A stretch of DNA of 64,000 nucleotides from Ilyobacter_A sp963675185 (lineage in GTDB: Bacteria; Fusobacteriota; Fusobacteriia; Fusobacteriales; Fusobacteriaceae): the NCBI GenBank assembly GCA_963675185.2, contig CAXXOH010000003.1, positions 806,001 to 870,000 of the forward strand, written 5' to 3'. The notes under the pieces are model-generated. The model saw nothing but the letters and a program-made list of their open reading frames with translations, did no database searches and had not been told where the DNA came from. Positions 32,004 to 41,551 of the stretch are shown here, one piece after another (position 1 is the first letter of the stretch; every line of letters begins with the position of its first letter). A program made the position numbers and the translations under genes.

Positions 32004-33224
32004 CTATTCATGTATCTCCAAAAACTTATCGGCAGTGTATTTTATCCCTATCGCACCTAGCGGAGCGGTTATGATTATACTGAGTACAGCCATGGCCAGG
32101 ATAAGTTCTCCAGAAGGCACTCCCATAGATAGCGGTATCGCACCTATGGCAGCTTGCACGGTCGCCTTGGGTACATATGCCACCACGCAAAATGCTATCT
32201 CTTTTTTGCTGAGCTCTGACCCAACCAGTGATAGCCACACCCCAATGCTTCTTCCAACAAGCCCTATGGATATTATCGCTATCCCTACAACCCCTGCGTC
32301 AAGAACAACTGAAACATTGACAGCCGCACCGATTAGTACGAACAGCAGTATTTCGGCCAGCACCCATATCTTGTTAAATTTTGATGCAAGCCTTTTTGCC
32401 AGCTCTTCGTTTTTTTCGAGTATCACAAAACCCATGGCCATTATGCCCAATAGGCTTGCCATAGGGATCAAGTTCATAGATTCTAAGTGGTTAAAGAGTA
32501 TCGCCACTATCATAAAGATTATTACCTTTTTGCTGTCCCTCATATGACGCTTTTCGTAAAACTTCAGCAAAAAGAACCCAAACAGCACCCCCAGGATTAT
32601 CCCGTCTGCTATGCTTATGGGTATCTTCATAAAAAGCTTTAGTATATCTTCCTTTTGGCCAATTGCCATGCTCAAAAAAGCCCCGAATATAGTTATGGCA
32701 AAAACGTCGTCAACAGACGCGCCTGCAAGTATGAGAGTCGGGATCTCTTTTTTTTTGCCGTAGCCCCTGGATTTGAGCTCCAGCATTTGCGGCACTATAA
32801 CCGCAGGAGAAACCGCTGCTATTATAAATGCAAGTACACCTGATTCCACAAAAGAAAGATTTAGCAGTTTGTGCCCCATAAAAACAAGTGTAATCCCTTC
32901 AAGAATTCCTGGGATAAAGGACATTTTAACCGCCTGTTTGCCTATCTTATTTAGGGTCTTTTTATTTATGCCCAGACCAGCCCTTATAAGTATTATAATA
33001 AGCGCCGCCGTCCTTAGCTCAGACGACAGTTTTAAAAGATCATCCGAGATAAATATACTGTCCAATAACTCGGGGCTTAGGTTCGATTCAAAAATTTGCC
33101 TGCTGTAAGGACCCAATATAATCCCGGCAGCTATCATCCCAAGCAAAGGAGGCAACTTCACCTTCTCAAATACATGGGCTAAAAACATCGCGATCAATAC
33201 TACTATGGCCAGATTAAACAGCAT
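32004..33224 (-). CDS. Cation:proton antiporter (CPA family)
   Basis: A 406-residue membrane protein with about 12 hydrophobic segments starting LFNLAIVVLIAMFLAHVF. The N-terminal LPPLLGMIAAGIILGPYS is typical of the NhaP/Kef-type antiporter fold, and LAGASVDDVFAITIFGAF holds the DD pair expected in the ion site of electrogenic CPA2-type exchangers. No RCK/TrkA regulatory domain follows. The ATG at 33224 is chosen over one 39 bases upstream because GGGGTG lies before it and the upstream extension is basic and unlike the family. It probably moves Na+ or K+ in exchange for H+. Confidence 0.85.
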   Translation of the reverse strand: MLFNLAIVVLIAMFLAHVFEKVKLPPLLGMIAAGIILGPYSRQIFESNLSPELLDSIFISDDLLKLSSELRTAALIIILIRAGLGINKKTLNKIGKQAVKMSFIPGILEGITLVFMGHKLLNLSFVESGVLAFIIAAVSPAVIVPQMLELKSRGYGKKKEIPTLILAGASVDDVFAITIFGAFLSMAIGQKEDILKLFMKIPISIADGIILGVLFGFFLLKFYEKRHMRDSKKVIIFMIVAILFNHLESMNLIPMASLLGIMAMGFVILEKNEELAKRLASKFNKIWVLAEILLFVLIGAAVNVSVVLDAGVVGIAIISIGLVGRSIGVWLSLVGSELSKKEIAFCVVAYVPKATVQAAIGAIPLSMGVPSGELILAMAVLSIIITAPLGAIGIKYTADKFLEIHE

Positions 33225-33320
33225 AATTACACCCCGTTTCAAATAAAATAGTACATTGTTCAATACATTTTAACACAGTATAATTTAGCAGTCAATTTAA
33301 TATATCATTAATTATGAAAT

Positions 33321-33899
33321 TTATTTCAAAATTTTATGGTAAAACTTCTCTACATTCTTACGTAGTTCCTCCAGGTTTCCGTTGTTCTCTATACAGTAAT
33401 CGGCAAGGCTCTTTTTCTGCGCCAAAGGCATCTGTTTGTCTACCACCATCCTGGCCTCCACTTCTGAACAATGGTCCCTCTGCACTAGCCTATTTATCTG
33501 GGTTTTTTCATCTACATACACAAGTAGTACCCTTTCACACAAATAGTCTAATTTTGTCTCATATAGCAGGGGTATATCCAGCACCAATAGTTTTTCTCGG
33601 CTGTTCTTTTCAATCTCCTCTTCTATCCCCATTATTATCTTAGGGTGCATTATTGCATTCAGCTTATCCAAGTTCTCTCTATTTTGAAAAACCAGGTTTC
33701 TCAGCTTCCTCCTGTCAAGTACTCCTTCATGGATTATCCCTTCCCCGAATTCACCAGCCAGCTCTTGCAAGACCTCCTGACAATTCGCCACCCTCCTGCT
33801 TATTTCGTCGGCATCTATCACCTTTATCCCCATTTCTATAAATATTTTAGAAACTGTGGACTTACCGCTGGCTATCCCCCCAGTCAAACCTAATACCAT
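33321..33899 (-). CDS. coaE: Dephospho-CoA kinase
   Basis: Performs the last step of coenzyme A synthesis, phosphorylating the ribose of dephospho-CoA. P-loop GLTGGIASGKSTVSKIF at the N-terminus, VIDADEISRRV, the conserved MHPKI in a lid helix, VLDIPLLYET, and QINRLVQRD. The 192-residue length is normal. ATG has AAAGGAGGAGAG upstream. It stands about 100 bases upstream of the antiporter on the same strand. Confidence 0.95.
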   Translation of the reverse strand: MVLGLTGGIASGKSTVSKIFIEMGIKVIDADEISRRVANCQEVLQELAGEFGEGIIHEGVLDRRKLRNLVFQNRENLDKLNAIMHPKIIMGIEEEIEKNSREKLLVLDIPLLYETKLDYLCERVLLVYVDEKTQINRLVQRDHCSEVEARMVVDKQMPLAQKKSLADYCIENNGNLEELRKNVEKFYHKILK

Positions 33900-34020
33900 C
33901 GCTCTCCTCCTTTTTTCATTATTTTACAATAAGTTTTGTATAATTTAAAGAAATTTATCTTCTATATTCCTTAAAAATGGTGTACAATTACTTTAATTTT
34001 TAGATTAATGGGCTGCTTTT

Positions 34021-34137
34021 ATGGAAAACGTCAAAAAAACGAGCTGAGTTCCATCTATGCTATGGCGTCATTTTTCATCTAGGAGCTTTTTTCATTTACT
34101 GGAAACTTCTCCAGGCTGTGTAGTCTGCGGGTTTATT
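34021..34137 (+). pseudogene. Decayed fragment of a second rarD start
   Basis: Begins ATGGAAAACGTCAAAA, close to the rarD start ATGGAAAACATCAAAA 242 bases downstream. It then hits an in-frame TGA. Other frames still resemble the rarD N-terminus: SSIYAMASFF, then after a frameshift GAFFIYWKLLQAV against rarD GLFPLYWKLLKGV. The bases CTTTTTTCATTTACTGGAAACT are almost shared. Multiple stops and shifts make it non-coding. It fills part of the 33900-34262 gap; the rest shows nothing. Confidence 0.6.
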
Positions 34138-34262
34138 TGATAAAGATAAGGTATGAACATTATGCGGTTCATCAGACTTCTTAAAAATCTCCGGACTTCG
34201 AATAATTTTTTTAACTCTATAAAATATCGTGTAATTTCACAAGAATTGGAGGCAATATCTAT

Positions 34263-35159
34263 ATGGAAAACATCAAAAGTGCAAAGGAAAATCGAATGGG
34301 GATACTTTACGCGTTCGTGGCTTTTTCCTGGTGGGGGCTTTTTCCCCTTTACTGGAAACTATTAAAAGGGGTTTCTTCTGTGGAAATACTGGCAAGTAGG
34401 ATTATATGGTCATTTGTTTTGACATTTTTAATAATATTTTTCAGGGGCGACTTGAGTAAGTTCATCTCAATGCTAAAAGATAGGGGAACCGTCCTTCGTC
34501 TTTTCATGGCTTCGGCCTTTATGAGTTTGAATTGGGGCTCATACATTTTTGCCGTCAACTCCGGCAAGATTTTAGAAGCTAGTCTGGGGCAGTACCTGAT
34601 CCCTCTCATGATGGTCATACTCGGTGTAGTCGTATTCAAGGAAAAGCTAGGACCTATCCAAATTATCTCTATTTCTTTGGCTTCTGCTGGAGTTCTACTA
34701 CTTACCTTGAAATACGGAAAATTCCCCTGGATTTCGATGATAATAGCAATAACTTTCTCGCTTTACAGCGTCTTCAAGAAAAAAGTAAAAACTGGGGTTC
34801 TAATGGGACTTGTATTGGAAACTGCCATAATCGCACCCTTCGCCCTACTATACATCACAAGCGTTTCTATGCATGGTTCAGTGGCTTTTGGGAGAAACTT
34901 CTCGACCTCTCTGCTCTTGATCGGCACAGGCGCAGTAACAACGCTCCCTTTGTTTTTATTCGCTAAGAGCGCTCAAAAAATAGACCTAAGCGTCATAGCA
35001 TTTTTCCAGTACTTCACTCCTACAATATCTCTTTTTTTAGGGGTATTCTTGTACAAAGAACCTTTCAGCAGTACTCATCTCATGAGTTTTTCCCTTATAT
35101 GGGCGGCCATACTTGTGTACTCTGTGGGACTCGTAAAAGAGCTGTCAAAAAAAAGCTGA
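34263..35159 (+). CDS. rarD: EamA family transporter RarD
   Basis: A 298-residue inner-membrane protein of the drug/metabolite transporter superfamily with ten predicted helices. The RarD subgroup is recognised by MGILYAFVAFSWWGLFPLYW at the start, VEILASRIIWSF, NWGSYIFAVNSGKILEASLG, and FFQYFTPTISLFLGVFLYKE near the end. The physiological substrate is not established in general. Start ATG has TTGGAGG ten bases upstream. A degenerate copy of its 5' end lies just before it. Single gene, followed by a weak terminator and a repeat element. Confidence 0.9.
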   Translation: MENIKSAKENRMGILYAFVAFSWWGLFPLYWKLLKGVSSVEILASRIIWSFVLTFLIIFFRGDLSKFISMLKDRGTVLRLFMASAFMSLNWGSYIFAVNSGKILEASLGQYLIPLMMVILGVVVFKEKLGPIQIISISLASAGVLLLTLKYGKFPWISMIIAITFSLYSVFKKKVKTGVLMGLVLETAIIAPFALLYITSVSMHGSVAFGRNFSTSLLLIGTGAVTTLPLFLFAKSAQKIDLSVIAFFQYFTPTISLFLGVFLYKEPFSSTHLMSFSLIWAAILVYSVGLVKELSKKS

Positions 35160-35187
35160 TTTTTCAAAAAATTCAAATAGAACATTA

Positions 35188-35230
35188 AAGCGGCCCAGTG
35201 AATAAATCTTTGAGTCGCTTCATTATTTTT
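35188..35230 (+). terminator. Probable terminator of rarD
   Basis: AAGCGGCCCA pairs imperfectly (one mismatch, one G-T) with TGAGTCGCTT across a 13-base loop, followed by CATTATTTTT. Confidence 0.5.
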
Positions 35231-35287
35231 AAAAATCCCAACTATACCAAGTCAACCCCAAGTTACTGCTTAATTTTTTTTAATTAA

Positions 35288-35574
35288 TGAATTACTGAAT
35301 TTATATACAATTTTTTTTAGGCCACAGAGCTGCACAGAGGAAAAGTTTTACAATTAAAGATATTTTTTGTCACGAATCTTCACGGATCACACGAATCGAT
35401 TAAAATCTCTAGGCTATGCTTTACTTACATATCTTTGTTTATTTTTTCTCTGCGAAACTCTTTATTCTCCTCCGTGTCACTCTGTGACCTAAATATCTTT
35501 TATTAGTGTCCATTCGTGACTAAAACAGATATTTTTCATTTCTATGACTTTAGATAAATTATTGAATTTATCTA
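35288..35574. repeat. Dispersed MITE-like repeat, copy 3 (287 bp)
   Basis: Left end TGAATTACTGAATTTATATA matches the copy-2 terminus at 17 of 20 bases. The right end reads TAGATAAATTATTGAATTTA, the copy-2 right terminus with its central CAAT replaced by ATTG. Internal order CACAGAG, CACGAAT, CTCYGTG, ATTCGTG, collinear with copy 1. Occupies most of the gap between rarD and the NAD(P)HX repair gene; no reading frame. Confidence 0.82.
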
Positions 35575-35671
35575 TATGTATTAATTTAAAAATAAAAAGG
35601 AAATCACGGGATTTCGTTAAAAAATCATATATCCCAATCTACTATTCAAAAAAACTCTTATGGAGGTTTAT

Positions 35672-37234
35672 ATGAACATAGCAAATATCGATCAGATAAA
35701 GCATTTAGACAAAACCGCAATGGAGCTCTACAAGATTCCTCAAGATATTCTCATGGAAAATGCTAGCATATCAGCCTATGAGGTCATCAAAAAAGAATTT
35801 GATATACACCGGGACACCTTCGCTGTTTTTTGCGGCCCGGGAAACAACGGTGGAGACGGTATGGCCCTTGCAAGAAAACTACATTCCAGAAATGCAGACG
35901 TCATTGTTGTGCTGCTCGGAAAAGGGGACAAGTATGCTGGCAGCTCCGCCACAAACTACTCCATACTCCAAAGTATAGACATTCCGATTTATTCGGCAGA
36001 GGATATCGGCGACCTAGATACCTTTATAGCCACACGTTCGGTTTTAGTTGATGCCATTCTGGGGGTAGGCCTTGACAGAGAAGTCAGCGGAATCTACAGG
36101 GGTGCTATAGCCGCTGTAAACTCATCCGACAAAAAAGTACTGTCTCTAGACATCCCTTCCGGCATAAATGGAAACACAGGTGAAATTATGGGCTCTGCTG
36201 TAATAGCTGATTTTACAATTAGCTTTGGGGTGCCCAAACTCGGAAATCTGCTTTACCCAGGCTATAAACATAACGGAGTACTCTACGTCTCAAAAATTTC
36301 ATTCCCATCCAAACTTTACTCAAGTTTAAAGACAAAAGTAAACACCCCCACAGAACTCCCAAAAAGAATGCCAGATTCCCACAAAGGAAGCTACGGAAGA
36401 GTACTTTTTATAGGGGGCGGTGGCCAGTATTATGGAGCTCCGTTTTTTAACTCCATGGGGTTTTTAAAGGCTGGAGGTGGTTACTCCAGACTCGCCTGCC
36501 CTAAAGCTATCGTTCCCGTGCTTGCCTCCCGTGGCAGCGAGATAGTTTTCCACCCAATGGAGGTTACGGAAAATGGAAACTTAAGCAAAAAATGCAAAGA
36601 AGAGATACTTGAGTTGTCCAGTTCTATGCGTCTCGTAGTTCTCGGCGGAGGAATGTCTACGGAAGAGGATACCCAGGAACTAATTAAGTCGATGGTAAGC
36701 GATGTCCAACTCCCTATTATAATAGATGCAGACGGTATAAGAGCCATCTCCAAAAATTTACAGCTACTACTAGACAGAAAACATCCAACAATCCTTACCC
36801 CACACCTCGGAGAACTCTCCTCTCTTTTAGGCATGGAAATAGAAGAAATAAAGAAAAACCAAGTAGAGCTCTGCAGGGAATTCTGTTGTAAATTCGGAGT
36901 CATTTTAGTGGTCAAAGGTGCCCACAGCCAAGTTTACTGCCCCGATGGGTCGGTATATATAAATATGAGCGGCTGCTCTGCACTGGCAACAGCCGGCAGC
37001 GGAGATGTCCTCTGCGGTGTAATAGCAGCGCAATACGCCCTCGGAATGAATATAGAGACTTCAGCTAGAAATGGAGTTTTTTTGCATGGTTTTTGCAGTG
37101 AACTTATATCCAAAAAAAAAGGAGAAGACGGAGTAGTGGCAAGTGACCTCTTAGAATTTTTACCGAAAACTATGAAGCTCTTCAGAGAAAACTACGAAGA
37201 CATTAAAAAATACTACTCTATATGCGAGATATGA
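35672..37234 (+). CDS. nnr: Bifunctional NAD(P)H-hydrate repair enzyme
   Basis: Repairs hydrated, inactive NADH/NADPH. Residues 1-210 are the epimerase half (DILMENASISAYEVIK, CGPGNNGGDGMALARKL, VLSLDIPSGINGNTGE); residues 230-520 are the ADP- or ATP-dependent dehydratase half (SHKGSYGRVLFIGGGG, VVLGGGMSTEEDTQEL, PTILTPHLGELSSLLG, GCSALATAGSGDVLCGVIAA). The ATG at 35672 is preferred to the one at 35660, because ATGGAGG around 35660 is then the ribosome site. About 520 residues, normal for the fused form. Single gene convergent with the ATP synthase operon. Confidence 0.95.
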   Translation: MNIANIDQIKHLDKTAMELYKIPQDILMENASISAYEVIKKEFDIHRDTFAVFCGPGNNGGDGMALARKLHSRNADVIVVLLGKGDKYAGSSATNYSILQSIDIPIYSAEDIGDLDTFIATRSVLVDAILGVGLDREVSGIYRGAIAAVNSSDKKVLSLDIPSGINGNTGEIMGSAVIADFTISFGVPKLGNLLYPGYKHNGVLYVSKISFPSKLYSSLKTKVNTPTELPKRMPDSHKGSYGRVLFIGGGGQYYGAPFFNSMGFLKAGGGYSRLACPKAIVPVLASRGSEIVFHPMEVTENGNLSKKCKEEILELSSSMRLVVLGGGMSTEEDTQELIKSMVSDVQLPIIIDADGIRAISKNLQLLLDRKHPTILTPHLGELSSLLGMEIEEIKKNQVELCREFCCKFGVILVVKGAHSQVYCPDGSVYINMSGCSALATAGSGDVLCGVIAAQYALGMNIETSARNGVFLHGFCSELISKKKGEDGVVASDLLEFLPKTMKLFRENYEDIKKYYSICEI

Positions 37235-37268
37235 AAAAGAGGAGACCTTGGAGTCTCCCCTTTTTTTA
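37234..37268. terminator. Bidirectional terminator between nnr and atpC
   Basis: GGAGAC-CTTGGA-GTCTCC stem (37241-37258) with AAAAAGA on the left and CCTTTTTTT on the right. It ends both nnr and the ATP synthase operon. Confidence 0.85.
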
Positions 37269-37673
37269 CATATATCTTTCGACTATCTTTACTTTCGTAA
37301 GAGCCTCTTGCAGAGTTTTCTCCATAGAAACTATATCTTTTTCTTCTTTTAATTTTAAAAGTTTTTGTTTTGCAATTTCAGCGTCTCTTTTAGCCCTTTC
37401 AACATCAAGGTTTTCAAGACTTATAGCTTCATCTGCAAGCACAAGGGTTTTTTCTCTGGAAACTTCTAAAAATCCCCCTGAAACATAATATATTTCATCT
37501 TTGCCTTCAGACTTAATCTTCATCTCACCAATGGCAAGTTCTGCAACAAGCGGGATATGGTTTGCCAATATACCCATATCTCCCTCAGTTGTCCTTAAGA
37601 CAACCATCTCAACCTCTGTATCTAGTATAGTCTCTTGAGGAGTTACTATTCGAAGCCTGAAAGTTGCTGCCAT
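37266..37673 (-). CDS. atpC: ATP synthase F1 epsilon subunit
   Basis: Central-stalk subunit that couples rotation to F1 and restrains hydrolysis. Residues 1-85 are the beta-sandwich (FRLRIVTPQETILDTEVEMV, DMGILANHIPLVAELAIGEM, YYVSGGFLEVS); residues 90-135 form the two-helix C-terminal domain. 135 residues. Last gene of the operon, three bases after atpD. Confidence 0.95.
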   Translation of the reverse strand: MAATFRLRIVTPQETILDTEVEMVVLRTTEGDMGILANHIPLVAELAIGEMKIKSEGKDEIYYVSGGFLEVSREKTLVLADEAISLENLDVERAKRDAEIAKQKLLKLKEEKDIVSMEKTLQEALTKVKIVERYM

Positions 37674-37676
37674 AGC

Positions 37677-39083
37677 CTATTCAGCTCCTTTCATTAGTTC
37701 CCTTGCTTTTGCTACTACTTCATCAATTGATCCTACATATAGGAATGCTTGCTCAGGAAGACCATCATGTTTTCCTTCCAATATTTCTTTAAATCCTCTT
37801 ATAGTTTCTTTAACAGGTACATATTTACCCGACATGCCTGTAAATTGTTCTGCTACCGAGAACGGCTGAGAGAAGAATCTTTCAATTTTTCTTGCTCTGT
37901 TAACCGTAATTTTATCTTCATCAGATAGTTCGTCCATACCAAGTATCGCTATTATATCTTGAAGTTCTTTATATCTTTGAAGTACCTTTTGTACCTCCCT
38001 AGCCACGTTGTAGTGCTCATGCCCCACAATTTGAGGATCAAGTATTCTAGATGTTGAATCTAGCGGGTCAACCGCCGGGTAAATCCCTAGTGAAGCGATT
38101 CTTCTAGAAAGTACTGTTGTGGCATCCAAATGCGCAAACGTAGTCGCTGGCGCCGGATCCGTTAAGTCATCGGCAGGTACGTATACAGCTTGTACCGACG
38201 TGATCGATCCAGTTTTAGTCGACGTGATCCTCTCTTGAAGTGTACCCATCTCAGTTGCAAGGTTTGGCTGATATCCAACTGCAGAAGGCATCCTTCCAAG
38301 AAGTGCAGAAACCTCAGACCCTGCTTGAGTAAACCTGAATATATTGTCTATGAAAAGTAGTACATCTTGTCCCTCTTGATCCCTAAAATACTCAGCAATA
38401 GTTAGACCAGTAAGCGCTACCCTCTGTCTTGCGCCAGGCGGTTCGTTCATCTGACCATACACAAGTGAAGTCTTATCTAGTACTCCACTTTCTGTCATTT
38501 CATCGAAAAGGTCCCTTCCTTCCCTTGTTCTTTCTCCAACACCTGCAAAAACCGAAAGTCCCCCGTGTCCTTTTGCGATGTTGTTTATAAGCTCCATTAT
38601 AAGTACTGTTTTACCTACCCCGGCTCCTCCGAAAAGTCCGATTTTCCCACCTTTTAGGTATGGCGCTAGCAGGTCAACTACTTTTATTCCTGTTTCAAGC
38701 ATTTCTGTTTCTGTTCCTTGCTCCTCAAAACTTGGGGCTTCCCTGTGGATCGGGTGGTATTCTTCCGCTTTAACTTCTCCAGCTTCGTCAACAGGTTCTC
38801 CTAGTACATTTAAGATTCTTCCAAGAACTGTTTTTCCTACTGGAACCGAGATAGCAGCTCCCGTATCTAAAACCTCTATCCCTCTTTGCAGTCCATCTGT
38901 TCCGTCCATGGCTACCGCTCTAACCACGTTATTACCTAAGTGTTGTTGTACTTCCGCAACTAAGTATTTGTCATCCCCTAAAGAGATTTTTAGCGCGTTG
39001 TATATCTTAGGCAATTCTTTTTCAAATCTAACGTCGACAACTGGACCTATAATTTGAATCAGTGTTCCTTTATTTTCCACCAA
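37677..39083 (-). CDS. atpD: ATP synthase F1 beta subunit
   Basis: Catalytic subunit of F1 in the cytoplasm-facing head. Walker A GGAGVGKTVLIMELINN (about residue 156), catalytic Glu/Arg region GVGERTREGRDL, Walker B DVLLFIDNIFRFTQAGSE, the signature PAVDPLDSTS, and a C-terminal DELSDEDK segment like the DELSEED lever that touches gamma. 468 residues, normal. RBS GGAGGCAA upstream. Seventh of the nine-gene operon order I-B-E-F-H-A-G-D-C if counted by F1 position after gamma. Confidence 0.98.
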   Translation of the reverse strand: MVENKGTLIQIIGPVVDVRFEKELPKIYNALKISLGDDKYLVAEVQQHLGNNVVRAVAMDGTDGLQRGIEVLDTGAAISVPVGKTVLGRILNVLGEPVDEAGEVKAEEYHPIHREAPSFEEQGTETEMLETGIKVVDLLAPYLKGGKIGLFGGAGVGKTVLIMELINNIAKGHGGLSVFAGVGERTREGRDLFDEMTESGVLDKTSLVYGQMNEPPGARQRVALTGLTIAEYFRDQEGQDVLLFIDNIFRFTQAGSEVSALLGRMPSAVGYQPNLATEMGTLQERITSTKTGSITSVQAVYVPADDLTDPAPATTFAHLDATTVLSRRIASLGIYPAVDPLDSTSRILDPQIVGHEHYNVAREVQKVLQRYKELQDIIAILGMDELSDEDKITVNRARKIERFFSQPFSVAEQFTGMSGKYVPVKETIRGFKEILEGKHDGLPEQAFLYVGSIDEVVAKARELMKGAE

Positions 39084-39135
39084 ATTGCCTCCTTTACTTT
39101 AGAGTTTTGGCTACGGTTTTATCCGTGTGGCCATC

Positions 39136-39996
39136 TTATTTTAGAGCTGATGCTCCTCCTACAATCTCAGAAATTTCTTGAGTAATTGCAGCCTGTCTTT
39201 CCCTGTTATATTGAAGAGTTAAGTCCGCCATCATTTCTTCAGCATTATCAGTGGCACTCTTCATAGCCTGTTTTCTGGCAGCATGCTCACTTGCTGTAGT
39301 TTCCAATATAGACTGATAAAGCTTTATGTTAAGGTATTTAGGGAGTAGCCCTGTTAGTATACTTTCAACTGATGGTTCAAATATATAGGTATCCTCCTTA
39401 ACCTTAACCTCTTCTCTCTGAATTGGAACTATTTTTTTGCTTATAACTTCTGAACTAACAGCAGATAGGTATTTAGAGTAAACTAAATATACCTCATCAA
39501 ATATGTCATTCATGTAGAATTCCACAATGTCCTCACCAATTTCTTTGGCTTTTTCAAACATTATTTCAGGGATTAGCTGAATATACTCCGACTTTATATC
39601 ATAATCTCTCTTTTTGCAATAGTCTCTAACTTTTTTCCCTATTGCTATAAGAGAGACCTCCTTATCGGGGTTCTCTTTTATGATTTTTTCCATTTCTTTC
39701 AGGATATTATTGTTGAAACTCCCACAAAGCCCTCTGTCAGATGCCATAACAACAAGTCCAATTCTCTTTACATCCTGCTTGCCATCGAAAAGTGGATGTT
39801 TCTCTCCTCTTATTCCGGCAGAAATATTATCCAATATCCCATTTAACATTTCAGCATAAGGTCTGGTCTTTTGCACAAGGCCTACAAATTTCTTGTACTT
39901 TGTGGATGAAACTATATCCATTGCTTTTGTAATCTGATGGGTAGACTTCACCCCTTTGATCCTGTTTTTTATTTCTCTACTTTTTCCGCCTGCCAT
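39136..39996 (-). CDS. atpG: ATP synthase F1 gamma subunit
   Basis: The rotating shaft of F1. N-terminal GGKSREIKNRIKGVKSTHQI followed by TKAMDIVSSTKYKK, the conserved SDRGLCGSFNNN segment (about residue 88), and the C-terminal coiled-coil helix NAEEMMADLTLQYNRERQA with ITQEISEIVGGASAL. 286 residues, normal. Lies between atpA (14 bases) and atpD (52 bases). Confidence 0.97.
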   Translation of the reverse strand: MAGGKSREIKNRIKGVKSTHQITKAMDIVSSTKYKKFVGLVQKTRPYAEMLNGILDNISAGIRGEKHPLFDGKQDVKRIGLVVMASDRGLCGSFNNNILKEMEKIIKENPDKEVSLIAIGKKVRDYCKKRDYDIKSEYIQLIPEIMFEKAKEIGEDIVEFYMNDIFDEVYLVYSKYLSAVSSEVISKKIVPIQREEVKVKEDTYIFEPSVESILTGLLPKYLNIKLYQSILETTASEHAARKQAMKSATDNAEEMMADLTLQYNRERQAAITQEISEIVGGASALK

Positions 39997-40010
39997 ATAG
40001 TTTCACCTCG

Positions 40011-41513
40011 CTATTTATAGCTTGCTTTAAACTCTTTAATTGCAGCCTCTAATTTAGCTTCTAACTCTTTATCTAAAGCTTTCTTATCAAGTATCTGTTC
40101 TAGTATATCTGTATTTGTTTTAAGTTCTGTTAAAACTTGCTTTTCGAAGCTGCCTATTTCGTCAACGGCAACGTCGTCTAACAGACCTTTTGTCACCATA
40201 AAGAAAGAGACTACTTGCTCTTCCACAGGATATGGATTGTACTGAGCCTGCTTAAGGATCTCCATTATTCTGTGACCTCTTTCAAGCTGGGCTTTAGTTG
40301 CTTTATCCAAGTCAGAGCCAAACTGTGCAAAAGCCAACAACTCTCTGTATTGAGCCAGTTCCAATTTTACCTTGGCAGCTACCTGTTTCATAGCTTTTAT
40401 TTGTGCAGCTCCCCCTACCCTAGATACTGAGATACCTGGGTTTATAGCTGGTCTGAAACCTGCATTGAAAAGTTCAGATTCAAGGAATATCTGTCCGTCA
40501 GTAATGGAAATTACGTTTGTAGGTATGTAGGCAGATACGTCACCCGCCTGAGTTTCTATTATTGGCAAAGCTGTAATAGAACCAGCACCTAAATCATCTG
40601 AAAGTTTTGCTGCCCTCTCAAGAAGTCTTGAGTGAAGGTAGAAAACGTCCCCTGGGTACGCTTCCCTTCCTGGAGGTCTTTTAAGCAGAAGCGACATCTC
40701 CCTGTAGGCTACTGCATGTTTACTAAGGTCATCGTATATTATAAGTACGTGCTCCCCTTTATCCATGAAATACTCTCCCATGGCAACCCCTGCATACGGT
40801 GCAAGGTATTGAAGTGGAGCAGATTCAGAAGCCGTAGCCGCTACAACTATTGTGTACTCCATAGCTCCAGCTTCTTCTAATTTCTTAACAACTTGTGCTA
40901 CTGTGGATCTTTTTTGACCTATTGCAACGTAGACACACTTTACATTTTCTGATTTTTGATTGATTATAGCATCGATAGCTACAGCTGTTTTTCCTGTCTG
41001 TCTATCTCCTATGATAAGCTCCCTTTGCCCTCTACCGATCGGAACCATCCCATCAATAGATTTTACTCCTGTTTGAAGAGGTTCATGCACAGGTTTTCTT
41101 GCTATTATCCCAGATGCTTTTCTTTCGATGTGCATCATCTTTTCAGCTTTTAAGTCACCTTTACCATCAATAGGCTCCCCAAGTGGATTTACTACCCTTC
41201 CAAGAAGCGCCTCCCCCGCAGGGACGCTAGCTACCTCACCAGTTGCTTTTACTTCGTCACCCTCTCCTACTCCAGAAGGATCTCCAAAAATAACCGCACC
41301 TACATTGTTTTCCTCTAGGTTTAGAACCATTCCTTTAATCCCGTTGGGAAATTCTAAAAGTTCACCAGCTTTTGCATTGCTAAGACCGTAAATCCTAGCT
41401 ATACCGTCACCGACCTCTACTACAGAACCAGAGGTTTTTATATCCAAAGTTTTCTTATAACTCTCTATCTCAGCCTTTATTATGCTGCTAATTTCTTCCG
41501 GCCTGATCTTCAA
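40011..41513 (-). CDS. atpA: ATP synthase F1 alpha subunit
   Basis: Non-catalytic nucleotide-binding subunit of F1. Walker A GDRQTGKTAVAIDAIINQK (about residue 168), VLIIYDDLSKHAVAYREMSL, the PGREAYPGDVFYLHSRLLER signature, and the arginine finger region PGISVSRVGGAAQ. 500 residues, normal. RBS AGGTGCAACC-type weak site before ATG. Located between atpH and atpG. Confidence 0.98.
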   Translation of the reverse strand: MKIRPEEISSIIKAEIESYKKTLDIKTSGSVVEVGDGIARIYGLSNAKAGELLEFPNGIKGMVLNLEENNVGAVIFGDPSGVGEGDEVKATGEVASVPAGEALLGRVVNPLGEPIDGKGDLKAEKMMHIERKASGIIARKPVHEPLQTGVKSIDGMVPIGRGQRELIIGDRQTGKTAVAIDAIINQKSENVKCVYVAIGQKRSTVAQVVKKLEEAGAMEYTIVVAATASESAPLQYLAPYAGVAMGEYFMDKGEHVLIIYDDLSKHAVAYREMSLLLKRPPGREAYPGDVFYLHSRLLERAAKLSDDLGAGSITALPIIETQAGDVSAYIPTNVISITDGQIFLESELFNAGFRPAINPGISVSRVGGAAQIKAMKQVAAKVKLELAQYRELLAFAQFGSDLDKATKAQLERGHRIMEILKQAQYNPYPVEEQVVSFFMVTKGLLDDVAVDEIGSFEKQVLTELKTNTDILEQILDKKALDKELEAKLEAAIKEFKASYK

Positions 41514-41551
41514 AAGGTTGCACCTCCTACCTTACAATTTAGAAATTTTAC

